Program-made: the position numbers and the translations under genes
DNA from: Corallococcus caeni
GTDB lineage: Bacteria > Myxococcota > Myxococcia > Myxococcales > Myxococcaceae
Direction of reading: 5' to 3'
NCBI RefSeq assembly: GCF_036245865.1
Contig: NZ_BTTW01000005.1
Span: 310,001-374,000 of the forward strand
Length of the DNA: 64,000 nucleotides
Notes under the pieces: generated by a model
What the model saw: only the letters and a program-made list of their open reading frames with translations
The model's database searches: none
What the model was told of the DNA's origin: nothing
Part shown: positions 33,993 to 43,900 of the stretch, piece after piece
How positions within the stretch are numbered: position 1 is the stretch's first letter
How the letters are laid out: every line of letters begins with the position of its first letter

Positions 33993-35786
33993 ATGCGCAT
34001 CCGTCATTACGCCTCGCTCGCGTCCTTCCTGCTGCTGGGAAGCGCCTGCGGTCCGACTGAAACCATTGAAGACAGTTCGAAGGCCGTGGCACAGCAGGAC
34101 AGCGCGCTGGCCGCGAAGCCGGTGCGTGGCGACGGCCTGCGCCGGCTCCAGGCGGAGCGCCCCGGCTTCTTCAAGGGCGCGGGGGAGCTGACCTCGCGGC
34201 GCTTCCACGTGGATGCGCGCGGCCAGGCGCATGAGCGCCTCACGCAGACCTTCCAGGGCGTGCCTGTCTTTGGCGCGGCGGCCATCGTCCACCTGGGCGC
34301 GAACGGCGCGGTCGAGGGCGTGACGGACCGGCTCGTGCGCGACCTCAAGGTGGAGACCACGCCCCGGCTCAAGGCGGACGAGGCCATCCAGCGCGCCGTG
34401 GCCGCTCAGGAGGCGGCGGGCAGCGTGCTCACGGGCGCGCCCCGGGCGGACCTGCAGATCCTCGCGGACCCGAAGGACACCCGCCTGACGTGGCGCGTGC
34501 AGCTGGCGACGGTGGACGTGGACGGCCTGCCCTCCATGCCCAACGTCTTCATCGACGCGCGGACGGGCGACACCGTCTGGGGCTTCGACAACCTGCAGAC
34601 CAGCCGCAACCGCAAGACGTACACGGCGAAGAACCGCACGACGCTGCCGGGCACGCTGGTGCGCAGCGAGGGCCAGGGCCCGTCGGGCGACGCGCTGCTA
34701 GACCAGGCCCACGACAACGCGGGCTTCACGTATGACTTCTACGCCAACGTGTTCGGCCGGGACAGCTACGACGGGCTGGGCACGGCGCTCACCTCCAGCG
34801 TCCACTACAGCAAGAACTACGTGAACGCGTTCTGGGACGGCACGCAGATGGTCTACGGCGACGGCGACGGCGTGCAGTCCAGCGCGCTCACCGTGCTGGA
34901 CGTCGTCGGCCACGAGCTCACGCACGCCGTCACCGACACGTCCTCGGAGCTCATCTACGCCAACGAGTCCGGCGCGCTGAACGAGGCCATGTCCGACATC
35001 TTCGGCGCCTCCATCGAGGCGTACCGGGACGGCGCCGTCAGCGCCAACACCTGGAAGATTGGCGAGGAGTGCTGGACGCCGGCCACCGCGGGCGACGCCT
35101 TGCGCTACATGAACGACCCGGCCATCGCGGGGGACTACGACTACTACCCCACGCGCTACACCGGCACGTCCGACAGCGGCGGCGTGCACTGGAACTCCGG
35201 CATCGCGAACCTGGCGTTCCACCTGATGGTCAAGGGCGGCACGCACCCGCGCGGCAAGACGAGCAACGTGGTGCCCGCGCTCGACGCCAACACCTACGCC
35301 AGCATCCAGAAGGGCGCGGCCATCTTCTACCGCGCGAACACCGTCTACCTGACGCCGGGCAGCACCTTCTCCGACGCGCGCGGCGCCACCGCGCAGGCCG
35401 CCGCCGACCTGTACGGCTCCAGCGCCGTCACGTCCGTCAACGAGGCGTGGACCGCCGTGGGCGTGGCCGCGCCGCCGACCTGGACGACCCTCGCGACGCT
35501 GACCAACGTCTCCGGCGCCCGCAACAGCAACACGAACCTCAGCTACGTCAAGCCGTCCGGCGCCACCGCGATGCGCTTCCAACTGGCCGGCGGCACGGGT
35601 GACGCGGACCTGTACGTGAAGTTCGGCAGCGCGCCCACGACCACCAGCTACGACTGCCGCTCCGCGGGCGCCACCAGCGACGAGTCCTGCACCATCAACG
35701 CCGCGCAGTCGGGCACCTACTACGTGCTCATCCGCGCCTACAGCGCGTTCTCCGGCTCCACCTTCACGGTGAGCTCCGGGCAGTAG
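33993..35786 (+). CDS. M4 (thermolysin-type) metalloprotease with PPC domain
   Basis: 597 residues: a lipoprotein-like signal (SFLLLGSACGP), a FTP/PepSY propeptide (about 50-200), then the M4 catalytic domain. Zinc ligands are in VVGHELTHAV (His307, His311) and GALNEAMSD (Glu331), and a later SGGVHWNSGIANLAFHLMVKGG contains the catalytic-site histidine. The C-terminal 90 residues form a bacterial prepeptidase domain (MRFQLAGGTGDADLYVKFG ... SGTYYVLIRAYSAFSG). It is a complete secreted protease, likely for predation or feeding. It converges on prpE with a strong hairpin between. Confidence 0.93.
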   Translation: MRIRHYASLASFLLLGSACGPTETIEDSSKAVAQQDSALAAKPVRGDGLRRLQAERPGFFKGAGELTSRRFHVDARGQAHERLTQTFQGVPVFGAAAIVHLGANGAVEGVTDRLVRDLKVETTPRLKADEAIQRAVAAQEAAGSVLTGAPRADLQILADPKDTRLTWRVQLATVDVDGLPSMPNVFIDARTGDTVWGFDNLQTSRNRKTYTAKNRTTLPGTLVRSEGQGPSGDALLDQAHDNAGFTYDFYANVFGRDSYDGLGTALTSSVHYSKNYVNAFWDGTQMVYGDGDGVQSSALTVLDVVGHELTHAVTDTSSELIYANESGALNEAMSDIFGASIEAYRDGAVSANTWKIGEECWTPATAGDALRYMNDPAIAGDYDYYPTRYTGTSDSGGVHWNSGIANLAFHLMVKGGTHPRGKTSNVVPALDANTYASIQKGAAIFYRANTVYLTPGSTFSDARGATAQAAADLYGSSAVTSVNEAWTAVGVAAPPTWTTLATLTNVSGARNSNTNLSYVKPSGATAMRFQLAGGTGDADLYVKFGSAPTTTSYDCRSAGATSDESCTINAAQSGTYYVLIRAYSAFSGSTFTVSSGQ

Positions 35787-35817
35787 GCAGCAGGCAGGCC
35801 GTCCACGGGCCTCCGGA

Positions 35818-35843
35818 GCGGTCGCCTCGGCCCAGGCGACCGC
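35818..35843. terminator. Bidirectional hairpin terminator
   Basis: Perfect 10-bp stem GCGGTCGCCT/AGGCGACCGC with a 6-base loop, placed between the convergent stops of the M4 protease (35786) and prpE (35863). No long T-run follows, as is usual in this GC range. Confidence 0.6.
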
Positions 35844-35862
35844 GTCGGGGGCCCGTCCTGTT

Positions 35863-37776
35863 TCAGGGCTTCGGGGGCCGCGCCTTCACGGCGGCCTGGA
35901 TGCCCTCCAGGGCGCCCGGGTCCTCGATGGTGGTGAGGTCCCCCGGCTCGCGGTCCTCCGCCACCGCCTGGATGCTCCGGCGCAGCAGCTTGCCGGAGCG
36001 CGTCTTGGGCAGGTTCGCCACCACGTACACGGCCGCGGGGCGGGCCACGGCCCCCAGCGTGCGGCCCACCGTGTCCATCACCTCGCGGGCGAGGGCGTCG
36101 CGGTCCTCCTCGCGATGCAGGCGCGCGGGGTCCCTGGGCACGGCGAAGGCCATCACCACCTGGCCCTTGAGCTCGTCCTTCACGCCCACCACCGCCACCT
36201 CCGCGACGCCCGGGTGGCCGCTGATGGCCTCTTCAATCTCCCGCGTGCCCAGCCGGTGGCCCGCCACGTTGATGACGTCGTCCGTGCGGCCCAGGATGAA
36301 GTAGTCCCCGTCCTCGTCGCGCGTGGCCCAGTCGAAGGTGTTGTAGAGGGGCGTGTCGAAGCTGGAGAAGTACGTGGAGACGAAGCGCGCGTCGTCCCCC
36401 CACACCGTGGACAGGCACCCCGGCGGCAGCGGCGGCTCAATCACAAGCACGCCCTTGTGGTTCGGCGCCGTCACCTCTTCCCCGCTCAAGCCGTCCACCA
36501 GCTTCACGCGGTAGCCGTAGATGGCCGTGCCCGGTGAGCCCAGCTTGCGCTTGCGCGGTTCCACTCCGGGGACGGGCCCCAGGATGGGCCAGCCCGTCTC
36601 CGTCTGCCAGTAGTTGTCCAGCACCTGCGTGGCCGGCAGCGCGTCCGAAATCCACGCGTGCGTGGGCGCATCCAGCGGCTCCCCGGCGAGGAACAGGTAG
36701 CGCAGGCGGGAGGTGTCGTGGCGCTCGAGGAACGCGGCGTCCTGCTTCTTCAGGATGCGGATGGCGGTGGGGGACGTGAACATCACGCTCACCTTGTGGT
36801 GCTCGATGAGGCGCCACCAGACGGCGGCATCCGGCCGGATGGGCAGGCCCTCGTAGAGGACCGTCGTCATGCCGTTCAGGAGCGGGCCGTAGACGATGTA
36901 CGAGTGGCCCACCACCCAGCCGATGTCGGAGGCGGTGAACATCGCCTCGCCGGGCTGCCCCGTGTAGATGTGGCGCATGGACGCGGCCAGCGCCACCGCG
37001 TAGCCGCCCGTGTCGCGCTGCACGCCCTTGGGCTTCCCGGTGGTGCCGGACGTGTAGAGGATGTAGCTGGGCTCGGAGGACTCCAGCCACTCCACCGGCA
37101 CCTGGGCCCCTTCGTGCCGCGCGCCCAGCGTGGCGAAGTCCACGTCGCGCCCCGGCGTGACGGGGCTGCCGGGCACCAGGCCCCGGTCCAGCACCAGCAC
37201 CTGCGCGGGCGGGTGCTTCGCGAGCGACAGGGCCTCATCCACCAGCGGCTTGTAGGGGATGACCCGGCCCGCGCGCATGCCCGCGTCCGCCGTCACCAGC
37301 AGCACGGGCTTCGCGTCGTCGATGCGCAGGGCCAGGCTGTGCGCCGCGAAGCCGCCGAACACCACCGAGTGGATGGCCCCCAGCCGCGTGCACGCGAGCA
37401 GCACGAAGACGGCCTCCGGCACCATGGGCATGTAGACGATGACGCGGTCGCCGCGCTTCACGCCCAGCGAGCCCAGCATGGCCGCCACGCGGTTCACCTC
37501 CGCGTGCAGCTGCGCGTAGGTGTACTGGCGGCGCTGGTCCGTTTCGGAGGATTCAAAGACGAGCGCCGGCTGGTCCGCGCGGGTGGCCAGGTGCCGGTCC
37601 ACGGCGTTGTGGCACAGGTTGGTGCGCCCGCCGACGAACCAGCGCGCGAAGGGCGGTCGGGAGGCATCCAGCACCGCGTCGAAGGGCCGCTCCCAGTCGA
37701 TGAGACGGGCCTGCTCCGCCCAGAACGCCTCCGGCGCTTCAATGGAGCGGCGGTAGAAGTCCAGATAGCTGCCCAT
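35863..37776 (-). CDS. prpE: Propionyl-CoA synthetase
   Basis: 637 residues of the acyl-adenylate-forming family: YILYTSGTTGKPKGVQRDTGGYAVALA, NYWQTETGWPI, GRTDDVINVAGHRLGT and PKTRSGKLLRRSI are present. NLCHNAVDRH near the N-terminus and QRDTGGYAVAL are marks of PrpE rather than of acetyl-CoA synthetase. The enzyme makes propionyl-CoA from propionate and ATP in the cytoplasm. No 2-methylcitrate genes are adjacent. The lysine of SGK is the likely acetylation control site, as in relatives. Confidence 0.9.
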   Translation of the reverse strand: MGSYLDFYRRSIEAPEAFWAEQARLIDWERPFDAVLDASRPPFARWFVGGRTNLCHNAVDRHLATRADQPALVFESSETDQRRQYTYAQLHAEVNRVAAMLGSLGVKRGDRVIVYMPMVPEAVFVLLACTRLGAIHSVVFGGFAAHSLALRIDDAKPVLLVTADAGMRAGRVIPYKPLVDEALSLAKHPPAQVLVLDRGLVPGSPVTPGRDVDFATLGARHEGAQVPVEWLESSEPSYILYTSGTTGKPKGVQRDTGGYAVALAASMRHIYTGQPGEAMFTASDIGWVVGHSYIVYGPLLNGMTTVLYEGLPIRPDAAVWWRLIEHHKVSVMFTSPTAIRILKKQDAAFLERHDTSRLRYLFLAGEPLDAPTHAWISDALPATQVLDNYWQTETGWPILGPVPGVEPRKRKLGSPGTAIYGYRVKLVDGLSGEEVTAPNHKGVLVIEPPLPPGCLSTVWGDDARFVSTYFSSFDTPLYNTFDWATRDEDGDYFILGRTDDVINVAGHRLGTREIEEAISGHPGVAEVAVVGVKDELKGQVVMAFAVPRDPARLHREEDRDALAREVMDTVGRTLGAVARPAAVYVVANLPKTRSGKLLRRSIQAVAEDREPGDLTTIEDPGALEGIQAAVKARPPKP

Positions 37777-37861
37777 GCGGACGCTCCTTCAATGGGGGAT
37801 GTCCCGGGACGATAGGGGCGGGCCCTCGCGGGTGGGAAGGACGCCCTCCGGAAACGTCACG

Positions 37862-37886
37862 GGAATAAACGCCGCGGCGGTCGTAA
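37862..37886 (+). promoter_or_regulatory. ECF-sigma-type promoter candidate
   Basis: GGAATAAAC (37862-37870) followed after a GC-rich spacer by CGTAA (37882-37886) resembles the -35 GGAA and -10 CGT boxes of extracytoplasmic-function sigma factors. It lies 36-60 bp upstream of the exported-protein gene at 37922. Confidence 0.35.
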
Positions 37887-37888
37887 CC

Positions 37889-37911
37889 CCTTCAGCCATT
37901 TCCACTGAAGG
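37889..37911 (+). promoter_or_regulatory. Hairpin overlapping the ribosome binding site
   Basis: CCTTCAG (37889-37895) pairs with CTGAAGG (37905-37911). The ribosome site GAAGGAG (37907-37913) for ATG 37922 lies partly in the stem, so folding could reduce translation. Folding is inferred from sequence only. Confidence 0.4.
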
Positions 37912-37921
37912 AGTCCACACC

Positions 37922-38320
37922 ATGAAGCGTTTCACGCAGGCGTTGGGGATGTCCGTCGCGCTGGTGCTGCTGGCCGTGCCCGTGGCGTACGCGGGGTCGA
38001 AGGTGACGTTCCCCGTGGTCATCAGCACGGCCAGCCGCTACGCGTACGGCGCGATGGGCACGGCGCGCAACAGCGCGGACGCCATCCAGAACATCTATTG
38101 CCGCACCTTCGCGGACGTGACGGCGGGCGAGTCCGTGCGGTGCTTCGCCAACAGCTCGGCGAGCGTCTACGTGTCCTGCGTGTCGTACTCGCCGGTGCTC
38201 ATCCGCAGCGCCCAGTCCGCCAGCGACTCGGCCTACCTGTACTTCTCCTGGGACGCGAGCGGCGTCTGTCAGTCCATCGACGTGCTCAAGGGTTCGCAGC
38301 TGGAGCCGAAGGCGCCGTAG
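37922..38320 (+). CDS. Small secreted protein of unknown function
   Basis: 132 residues. A signal peptide (MSVALVLLAVPVAYAGS) precedes a mature part of about 107 residues with five cysteines (IYCRTFAD, VRCFANS, VSCVSYS, GVCQSID), likely paired in disulfides, and Ser/Ala-rich beta-type sequence. I do not recognise the family; proteins of this pattern occur as exported matrix or surface proteins in myxobacteria. A possible ECF promoter and RBS hairpin precede it. The next gene starts 36 bp downstream. Confidence 0.75.
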   Translation: MKRFTQALGMSVALVLLAVPVAYAGSKVTFPVVISTASRYAYGAMGTARNSADAIQNIYCRTFADVTAGESVRCFANSSASVYVSCVSYSPVLIRSAQSASDSAYLYFSWDASGVCQSIDVLKGSQLEPKAP

Positions 38321-38356
38321 TCACACCTTCCTGCGTCACGCTCCCGGAGGCTCACG

Positions 38357-38875
38357 ATGAAGACCTTCCTCCAGACACTCCTGTCACAGGTCCCGGGCAT
38401 CGCGCTCGGCATCACCGGGGGCGTGGCGCTGACCTTCGCCACGCTGGAGTCCCGCGTGGAGCAGATGCTGGACGCGAAGCTGGAAGCCCACGCCCAGCAC
38501 CTCCGCGTCCTCATGCAGTCCCGTCCCGCGCCGACCTCCGTGGTGATGCAGGCGCCGGACTCCCGAGAGGAGCTGCGGCTGATCCGCGAACAGCTCGCCG
38601 TGCTCGCGGCGAGGGAACCCGTGGCGGCGTCTTCCGCGGAGCCCGAGGAGGACCCGCGCCCCGCCCCCACGCCCGAACAGGTGGAGGCGTCCCGTCAGTG
38701 CCAGCAGGTCCTGGCGGACGCCATCACGCGGGGCCGCTGGACGGAAGCAGATCAACAGCGCTTCCACCAGGCGCTTCGCGCGGGGACCCACGACGAACGT
38801 GAAGCCATGGAGCAGCGGCTGTCGCTGGCCATCAACAGCGGACAGCTGAGGCCGGTGCTCGGCGACGAGCGTTAG
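38357..38875 (+). CDS. Membrane-anchored hypothetical protein
   Basis: 172 residues. One N-terminal hydrophobic segment (VPGIALGITGGVALTFATL) is followed by a charged, heptad-like helix (ESRVEQMLDAKLEAHAQHLRVLMQ, then REELRLIREQLAVLAAREP), a Pro/Glu linker and a helical C-terminus (SRQCQQVLADAITRGRWTEADQQRFHQAL). It looks like a membrane-anchored coiled-coil protein. Unrecognised. It may be co-transcribed with the secreted protein before it. Confidence 0.65.
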   Translation: MKTFLQTLLSQVPGIALGITGGVALTFATLESRVEQMLDAKLEAHAQHLRVLMQSRPAPTSVVMQAPDSREELRLIREQLAVLAAREPVAASSAEPEEDPRPAPTPEQVEASRQCQQVLADAITRGRWTEADQQRFHQALRAGTHDEREAMEQRLSLAINSGQLRPVLGDER

Positions 38876-39048
38876 CGCGCCGCACGACGCACGCGCGTCC
38901 CGTCAGCACGCAGTTCCGGGCCCGCGCGCGAGCAGTGAACGCGATGACGGTGCGTCAGGGATTGGTCCTGGCCTTGCAGTCAAAGACAGCGTGTCCGTGA
39001 AACAGGTTGTGTTTCGCGACACATGTCCCCCACCTGCCTGGTCCTCTC

Positions 39049-40908
39049 ATGACGATCTCGACGACCCTCACCATCCAGAACAACTCCGGCTGCCCCATCG
39101 ATAACCGCGGCACCGTTGACTACAAGGACGGCTCGCTCAGCGGCAGTGCCCCCGCCACCAGCATCGCGGCGGGCGCCAGCACGGCCTTCACCATCGAGCA
39201 GAACAACTCCCTCTCTCCCGGGCCCGAGGGCACGGTGACGTACAAGCTGGAGACGGGGAACGAGCAGGTACCCCTCTCCTTCTACTGGAACTACTCCAGC
39301 GGAGCGCAGCACCACGAGTCCTATACCGCCACCACGGACACCAACCTCGCGCCGGTGGTCATCACCCAGACGGACACGTCCGGCGACCATCACGCGACCA
39401 CCTACCGGGTGGACTTCAAGCCGCGCGCGCCCCATGAGTGGGACCTGGTGTGGGCGCTGTCGGTGGGGCTCATCAACAAGCAACTGCACGCGCTGCGCTA
39501 CTACCAGCTCATCCCGTCTTCGTTCACGCAGACCGCCAGCGGCGGCGCGCAGCTCACCGTGACGGCCATGGGCGACCCGACCGTGTCGGTGCCCGACGAC
39601 CAGACGACCCACCTGGACGTGCACCTGCCCTTCACCACCGCGACCCTCCAGTACGTGGAGTCAGGCGCGACGAAGACGCAGGCGCTGTCGGGGACGACGG
39701 TCATCGTGTCGCTGGACCTGTCGCAGGCGCAGGTGACGGACCCCAACACGCTGGCCGCCACGTCGGAGGCGAAGCAGCACATCCAGGGGCTCCAGTCGCT
39801 CAACTACTCCGTCTACCGCCTCTTCCTGGACCTGGCCAACCCGTCGCTGTTCCGGTCGCTCCAGGTGGTGAACGCGAGCAACCAGCCCGTGGCGCTCAGC
39901 CAGGCCGCGCAGAGCGCGCTCCAGGCCACGCTGGCCGGTGTGGGCCACATGGACGTGGCGTACACGACGCAGGCGCCGGGCAGCCCCGCGAGCATCGTCC
40001 CCACGTTCGCGAAGGAGCGCACCACCCGCTACGGCACCAACGGGAACTACAGCACGCTCAACGTGTGCATGATGAGCCGGGGCCGGAAGGAGCCCGCGTG
40101 GGCCTCGCGCTTCGGCTTCACCGCGCCGCTGGCCGCCACCACCAACCCGGACGGCACCCCGGCGGAGGCGCGGGCGCGGCTGTTCCTCAGCCAGGACACG
40201 CTGGGCGAGGGCTACCTGAAGCCGGTGGTGCTGCCCGCCATCCTGAGGGCCTCCGGCATCCCGGGCTCCATCAACCGGCTGGCGCCGCTGAAGTACCAGT
40301 GCGTCGGCACGAAGGACAACTCCAGCAAGAACGACGGCCGGGGCGAGTTCGTCCAGGTGAACAACGGCTTCGACCAGTACGTGGCCGGCACGGAGGGCAT
40401 CAGCTTCACCACCCAGCCCGACCTCACCCAGACCGACCGCTGCACGCTGTCCCTCACGGGGCAGTTCCAGGTGAACATCGAGGTGAGTCAGTACCCGCTG
40501 GACTTCATCGGCCTGGGCATGAAGGACGTCCTGGGACGGGCCACCTACGTACAGCCCTGGACGGGCACCGTCACCTTGCAGGCCGGCAGCGGCGGCAAGC
40601 TGGTGACGTCCGTGAACATCGTCCTGGGCCAGGCTCCGGCGCCGAGCGTGGACAAGACCCTGGATGGCTGGGTCTTCAACGCGCTGGACAAGCTGTTCAA
40701 CTGGTCCTCCACGTCGCCGCAGGACGCCATCACGAAGCAGGCGCAGGACTTCGCCAGCAACCTGGCCACCGCCTTCCGTGACAACGCGTCCATGGCGCTG
40801 GACGTCGAGGACTGCGTCGTGCTGCCCACGGGCTCCGCGCACGACTACAGCCAGTTCGTCTTCAACGCCGAGGGCGCCGTCCAGGTGGACGTGTCCTTCC
40901 CCGGCTGA
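39049..40908 (+). CDS. Aegerolysin-like domain fused to P47/TULIP-like body
   Basis: 619 residues, no signal peptide. Residues 1-125 follow the aegerolysin beta-sandwich (LTIQNNSGCPIDN, GPEGTVTYKL, SFYWNYSSGAQHHESYT, TYRVDFKPR). From about residue 128 the chain reads EWDLVWALSVGLINKQLH, close to the opening of clostridial P47 proteins (GWD-V-Y...VNK), and later has ARLFLSQDTLGEGYLKPVVLPAIL where P47 has its conserved SEK-x-x-I-x-x-I-L-P segment. P47/OrfX are TULIP-fold lipid-binding proteins linked to toxin clusters. It lies 38 bp upstream of the 1171-residue gene, so they form an operon. The start is uncertain (ATG 39049; a GTG at 39007 is possible). Confidence 0.6.
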   Translation: MTISTTLTIQNNSGCPIDNRGTVDYKDGSLSGSAPATSIAAGASTAFTIEQNNSLSPGPEGTVTYKLETGNEQVPLSFYWNYSSGAQHHESYTATTDTNLAPVVITQTDTSGDHHATTYRVDFKPRAPHEWDLVWALSVGLINKQLHALRYYQLIPSSFTQTASGGAQLTVTAMGDPTVSVPDDQTTHLDVHLPFTTATLQYVESGATKTQALSGTTVIVSLDLSQAQVTDPNTLAATSEAKQHIQGLQSLNYSVYRLFLDLANPSLFRSLQVVNASNQPVALSQAAQSALQATLAGVGHMDVAYTTQAPGSPASIVPTFAKERTTRYGTNGNYSTLNVCMMSRGRKEPAWASRFGFTAPLAATTNPDGTPAEARARLFLSQDTLGEGYLKPVVLPAILRASGIPGSINRLAPLKYQCVGTKDNSSKNDGRGEFVQVNNGFDQYVAGTEGISFTTQPDLTQTDRCTLSLTGQFQVNIEVSQYPLDFIGLGMKDVLGRATYVQPWTGTVTLQAGSGGKLVTSVNIVLGQAPAPSVDKTLDGWVFNALDKLFNWSSTSPQDAITKQAQDFASNLATAFRDNASMALDVEDCVVLPTGSAHDYSQFVFNAEGAVQVDVSFPG

Positions 40909-40946
40909 AGCGCCAATCCCTCTCAAAGACATCCAAGGAACCCTCC

Positions 40947-43900
40947 ATGTCCCAGACTCCCCAGACGGGAACGGCGACCGTTTCCTCCAGCCTCATGTCC
41001 AACTACCTGGCCGCGACCTCCGTGGACGCGGCCTACCCGCTGGCCTCCGCGGAGGACACCGGCGGCTCCCCGCTGTTGTTCAGCGTGGGCGCGTCCGCCG
41101 CGAACACCGCGCGCAAGACGCTGTGGGTGATGTTGCGCGACACCACCGTGACGACCGGCTGGCGCCAGGTGGAGCTCAGCCCGGACGCCAACCACGACGT
41201 GCAGGGCTACGCGGTGGTCCAGGCCCCCTCGGGCCAGGTCATCATCGCCGTGGCCCTGGATGACGGCGCGGGCGGCAGCCGCGTGTTCGTCTCCCCGGCG
41301 CTCACGCCCACGCCGGACGGCGGCCCCTGGAACACGCTCAACACCGCGTGGGTCCAGCGCAACGGCGCCCCCGCCGGCATGCCCGTGCAGCGGCTGCTGC
41401 TGGGTGACTTCGTCAGCGCCAGCGAGCCGCCGCTGCTGGTGGCCGAGGTGAAGAACACGTCCGGCACCACGGGCCGCTACTTCGTGGACGCGTCCACGAG
41501 CAGCACGAACAGCGCGTGGGTGAACTGGGCGCCGCCCAAGGACATGCAGACGCTGCACGACGTGGTGGTGGCCCGGGCCTCCATCACCGGCATCTCCTAC
41601 CGGGGCACGTGGTCGCTGTTCGACGACAACACCGGCAAGCGGTGCCTCACGTTCACCAGCCTCCTGGACCCTTCCACCAACACCACGCACTCGCTGTCAG
41701 TGACGGCGCCGCCGGGCGCGCGCTGCCTGTGGGCGCTGGAGGACCGCCAGAACGGGGGGCTGAGCGCGCTGTACGTGGGCGGTGACGGGCTGTCGTGGTT
41801 CCCCTCCACCGGCCTGAAGAACGCCAAGAGCACCGCGCTGACCATCGCGTCGTCGGCCGTGCTGTCCGGGGTCACGTCGGTGCTGGCACAGCAGGACTCG
41901 CAGCGCGTCAGCGTCTGGGCGGTGGACGGCAGCCAGCGGCTGTTCTCCCTGAACAACGCGGTGGGCGCCACCGCCGGCTGGTCCGTGCCGCTCCAGCAGC
42001 GCGAGCACGTGGCGCGGCTGGCCCCGCGCCGCAACCAGAAGCGCTCCACGGGCGAGCTGTTCGTCACCTCCACGGACAACAGCCTCATCACGTACCTGTG
42101 GCAGGACCCGGACACCACCGCCTGGCAGAACACGGACATGGTGTTGCCCACCCTGGCCAACGGGCAGGAGTTCCCCAGCTACACCACGGTGGTGCGCTTC
42201 ACCGACGCGCAGGGCGCCCCCATCGTGAACCAGCCGGTGCGGGTGAACGCCTCCGAGTGGTCCCGCGTGATGGTGAACGGCTACTGGACGGACCTGGACG
42301 CCAGCACGCGCGTGGAGGTGAAGACGGACGCCAGCGGCACGGTGACGCTCATCAACAAGGTGTCCGACGTGGGCACGCCCGTGTTCCGCTTCAGCGCGGC
42401 GTTCCTCGCCCAGGACGTGACGGCGGACCCCAGCAAGGAGCTGCGCGCGAACCTGGCCGCGAAGCTGAAGTCCGCGGACCTGTCCCAGTGGAAGAAGCCG
42501 GACGGCACGCCCGTGGTCCCTCCCGGCGCGGATCCGGACCTGGTGGCGCAGGTGCAGGCGTCGCTCCAGCAGCTCATGGACAACATGGACAGCCTGCCCG
42601 CGGACGGCTCGGCGGCGCCCGTGGAGCCCGCGGCGCCGACGATGGCGCCCACGGCGATGGCGAAGACCCAGACGTCCTTCCGGGTGCTGGGCAACGTGAC
42701 GAACGCCATCGAGACGGCGGCGGGTGACGTGCTCCAGGCGCTCAAGAGCGCCGCGGGCGCTGTCTACGAGTACGTCATCCAGCCCATCGTCAGCGGCACG
42801 AAGACGCTGCTCCAGTTCTTCGTGAAGATTGGCGAGCAGGTGGTGTCCTTCGTCGTCCGGACGATCAAGGAAGCGCTCCAGCTCATCAGCTGGCTGTTCC
42901 AGCAGTTGGCGGTGCTGATTGAAGACATCATCGCGTTCCTGGGCTTCCTGTTCGCGTGGGACGACATCCTGGCCACCCAGCGCGCGCTGGAGGCGATGAC
43001 GCAGGACGCGCTCCTGGCGCTCGCGGGCAAGCTGAAGGGGTCGGAGGCCACCATCACCTCCTTCTTCGACTCGCTCATCGCGCAGTTCGACAGCCTCTGT
43101 GACTCCGCCCTGGGGCTTCAGGACGTGAGCACGCAGCAGGTGACGGCCCAGGCTCAGTCCTCGGCGAGCGCGGAGCAGCAGTCCGCGCTCGACTGCCTCA
43201 CCACCAGCCCGGGTGCGAGCTTCTCCACGTACCAGATGTCCCACGGCGGCATCGGCCAGAGCACGTCGGACGCGCCGGACAACCCGGTGATGGAGGCCAT
43301 CTCCGACTTCGTCCAGACCGTGCAGGACATCCTGTCGGATGTCGCGACGAGCGTGACGGAGCTGCTCCAGGGCCTCCAGACGCTCGCGCAGCAGGGCAAC
43401 CTCAGCCTGCACGCCATCGTGAAGCTCGTCGCGGGCGAGGCGGGCAAGGCGCTGCTGAGCGCCATGCGGGACCTGGTGCTGGGCCTCTGTGAAGTCGTGG
43501 AGGACCTGACCCAGGCCATCATCCAGGACGTGCTGCTGCGGCCGTTCAACATCCCGGTCATCACGTGGCTCTACAAGAAGCTCACGGGTGAAGAGCAGCT
43601 GACCATGCTGAGCGCCCTCAGCCTGCTCACGGCCATCCCGCTGACGATTGTCTACAAGCTGCTCACGGGCGAGGCGCCCGTCCCCAGCCAGCCCCAGGCC
43701 CAACAGGCCACGCTGGAGCTGGCGCGGATGCCCTGGCGCGCACAGCCGACCCTGGAGCTGGCCGCGAAGACGAGCAACCTGGGCCCGAAGGCCTGCGCCT
43801 ACTCCATCCTGGGCGGCGCCGGGGCGGAGATCGCCTCCCTCCTCTACTCCCTCTTCCTGGAGGCCTCGGCGCTGCTGAGCATCGCGAAGGTCGAAGGCCC

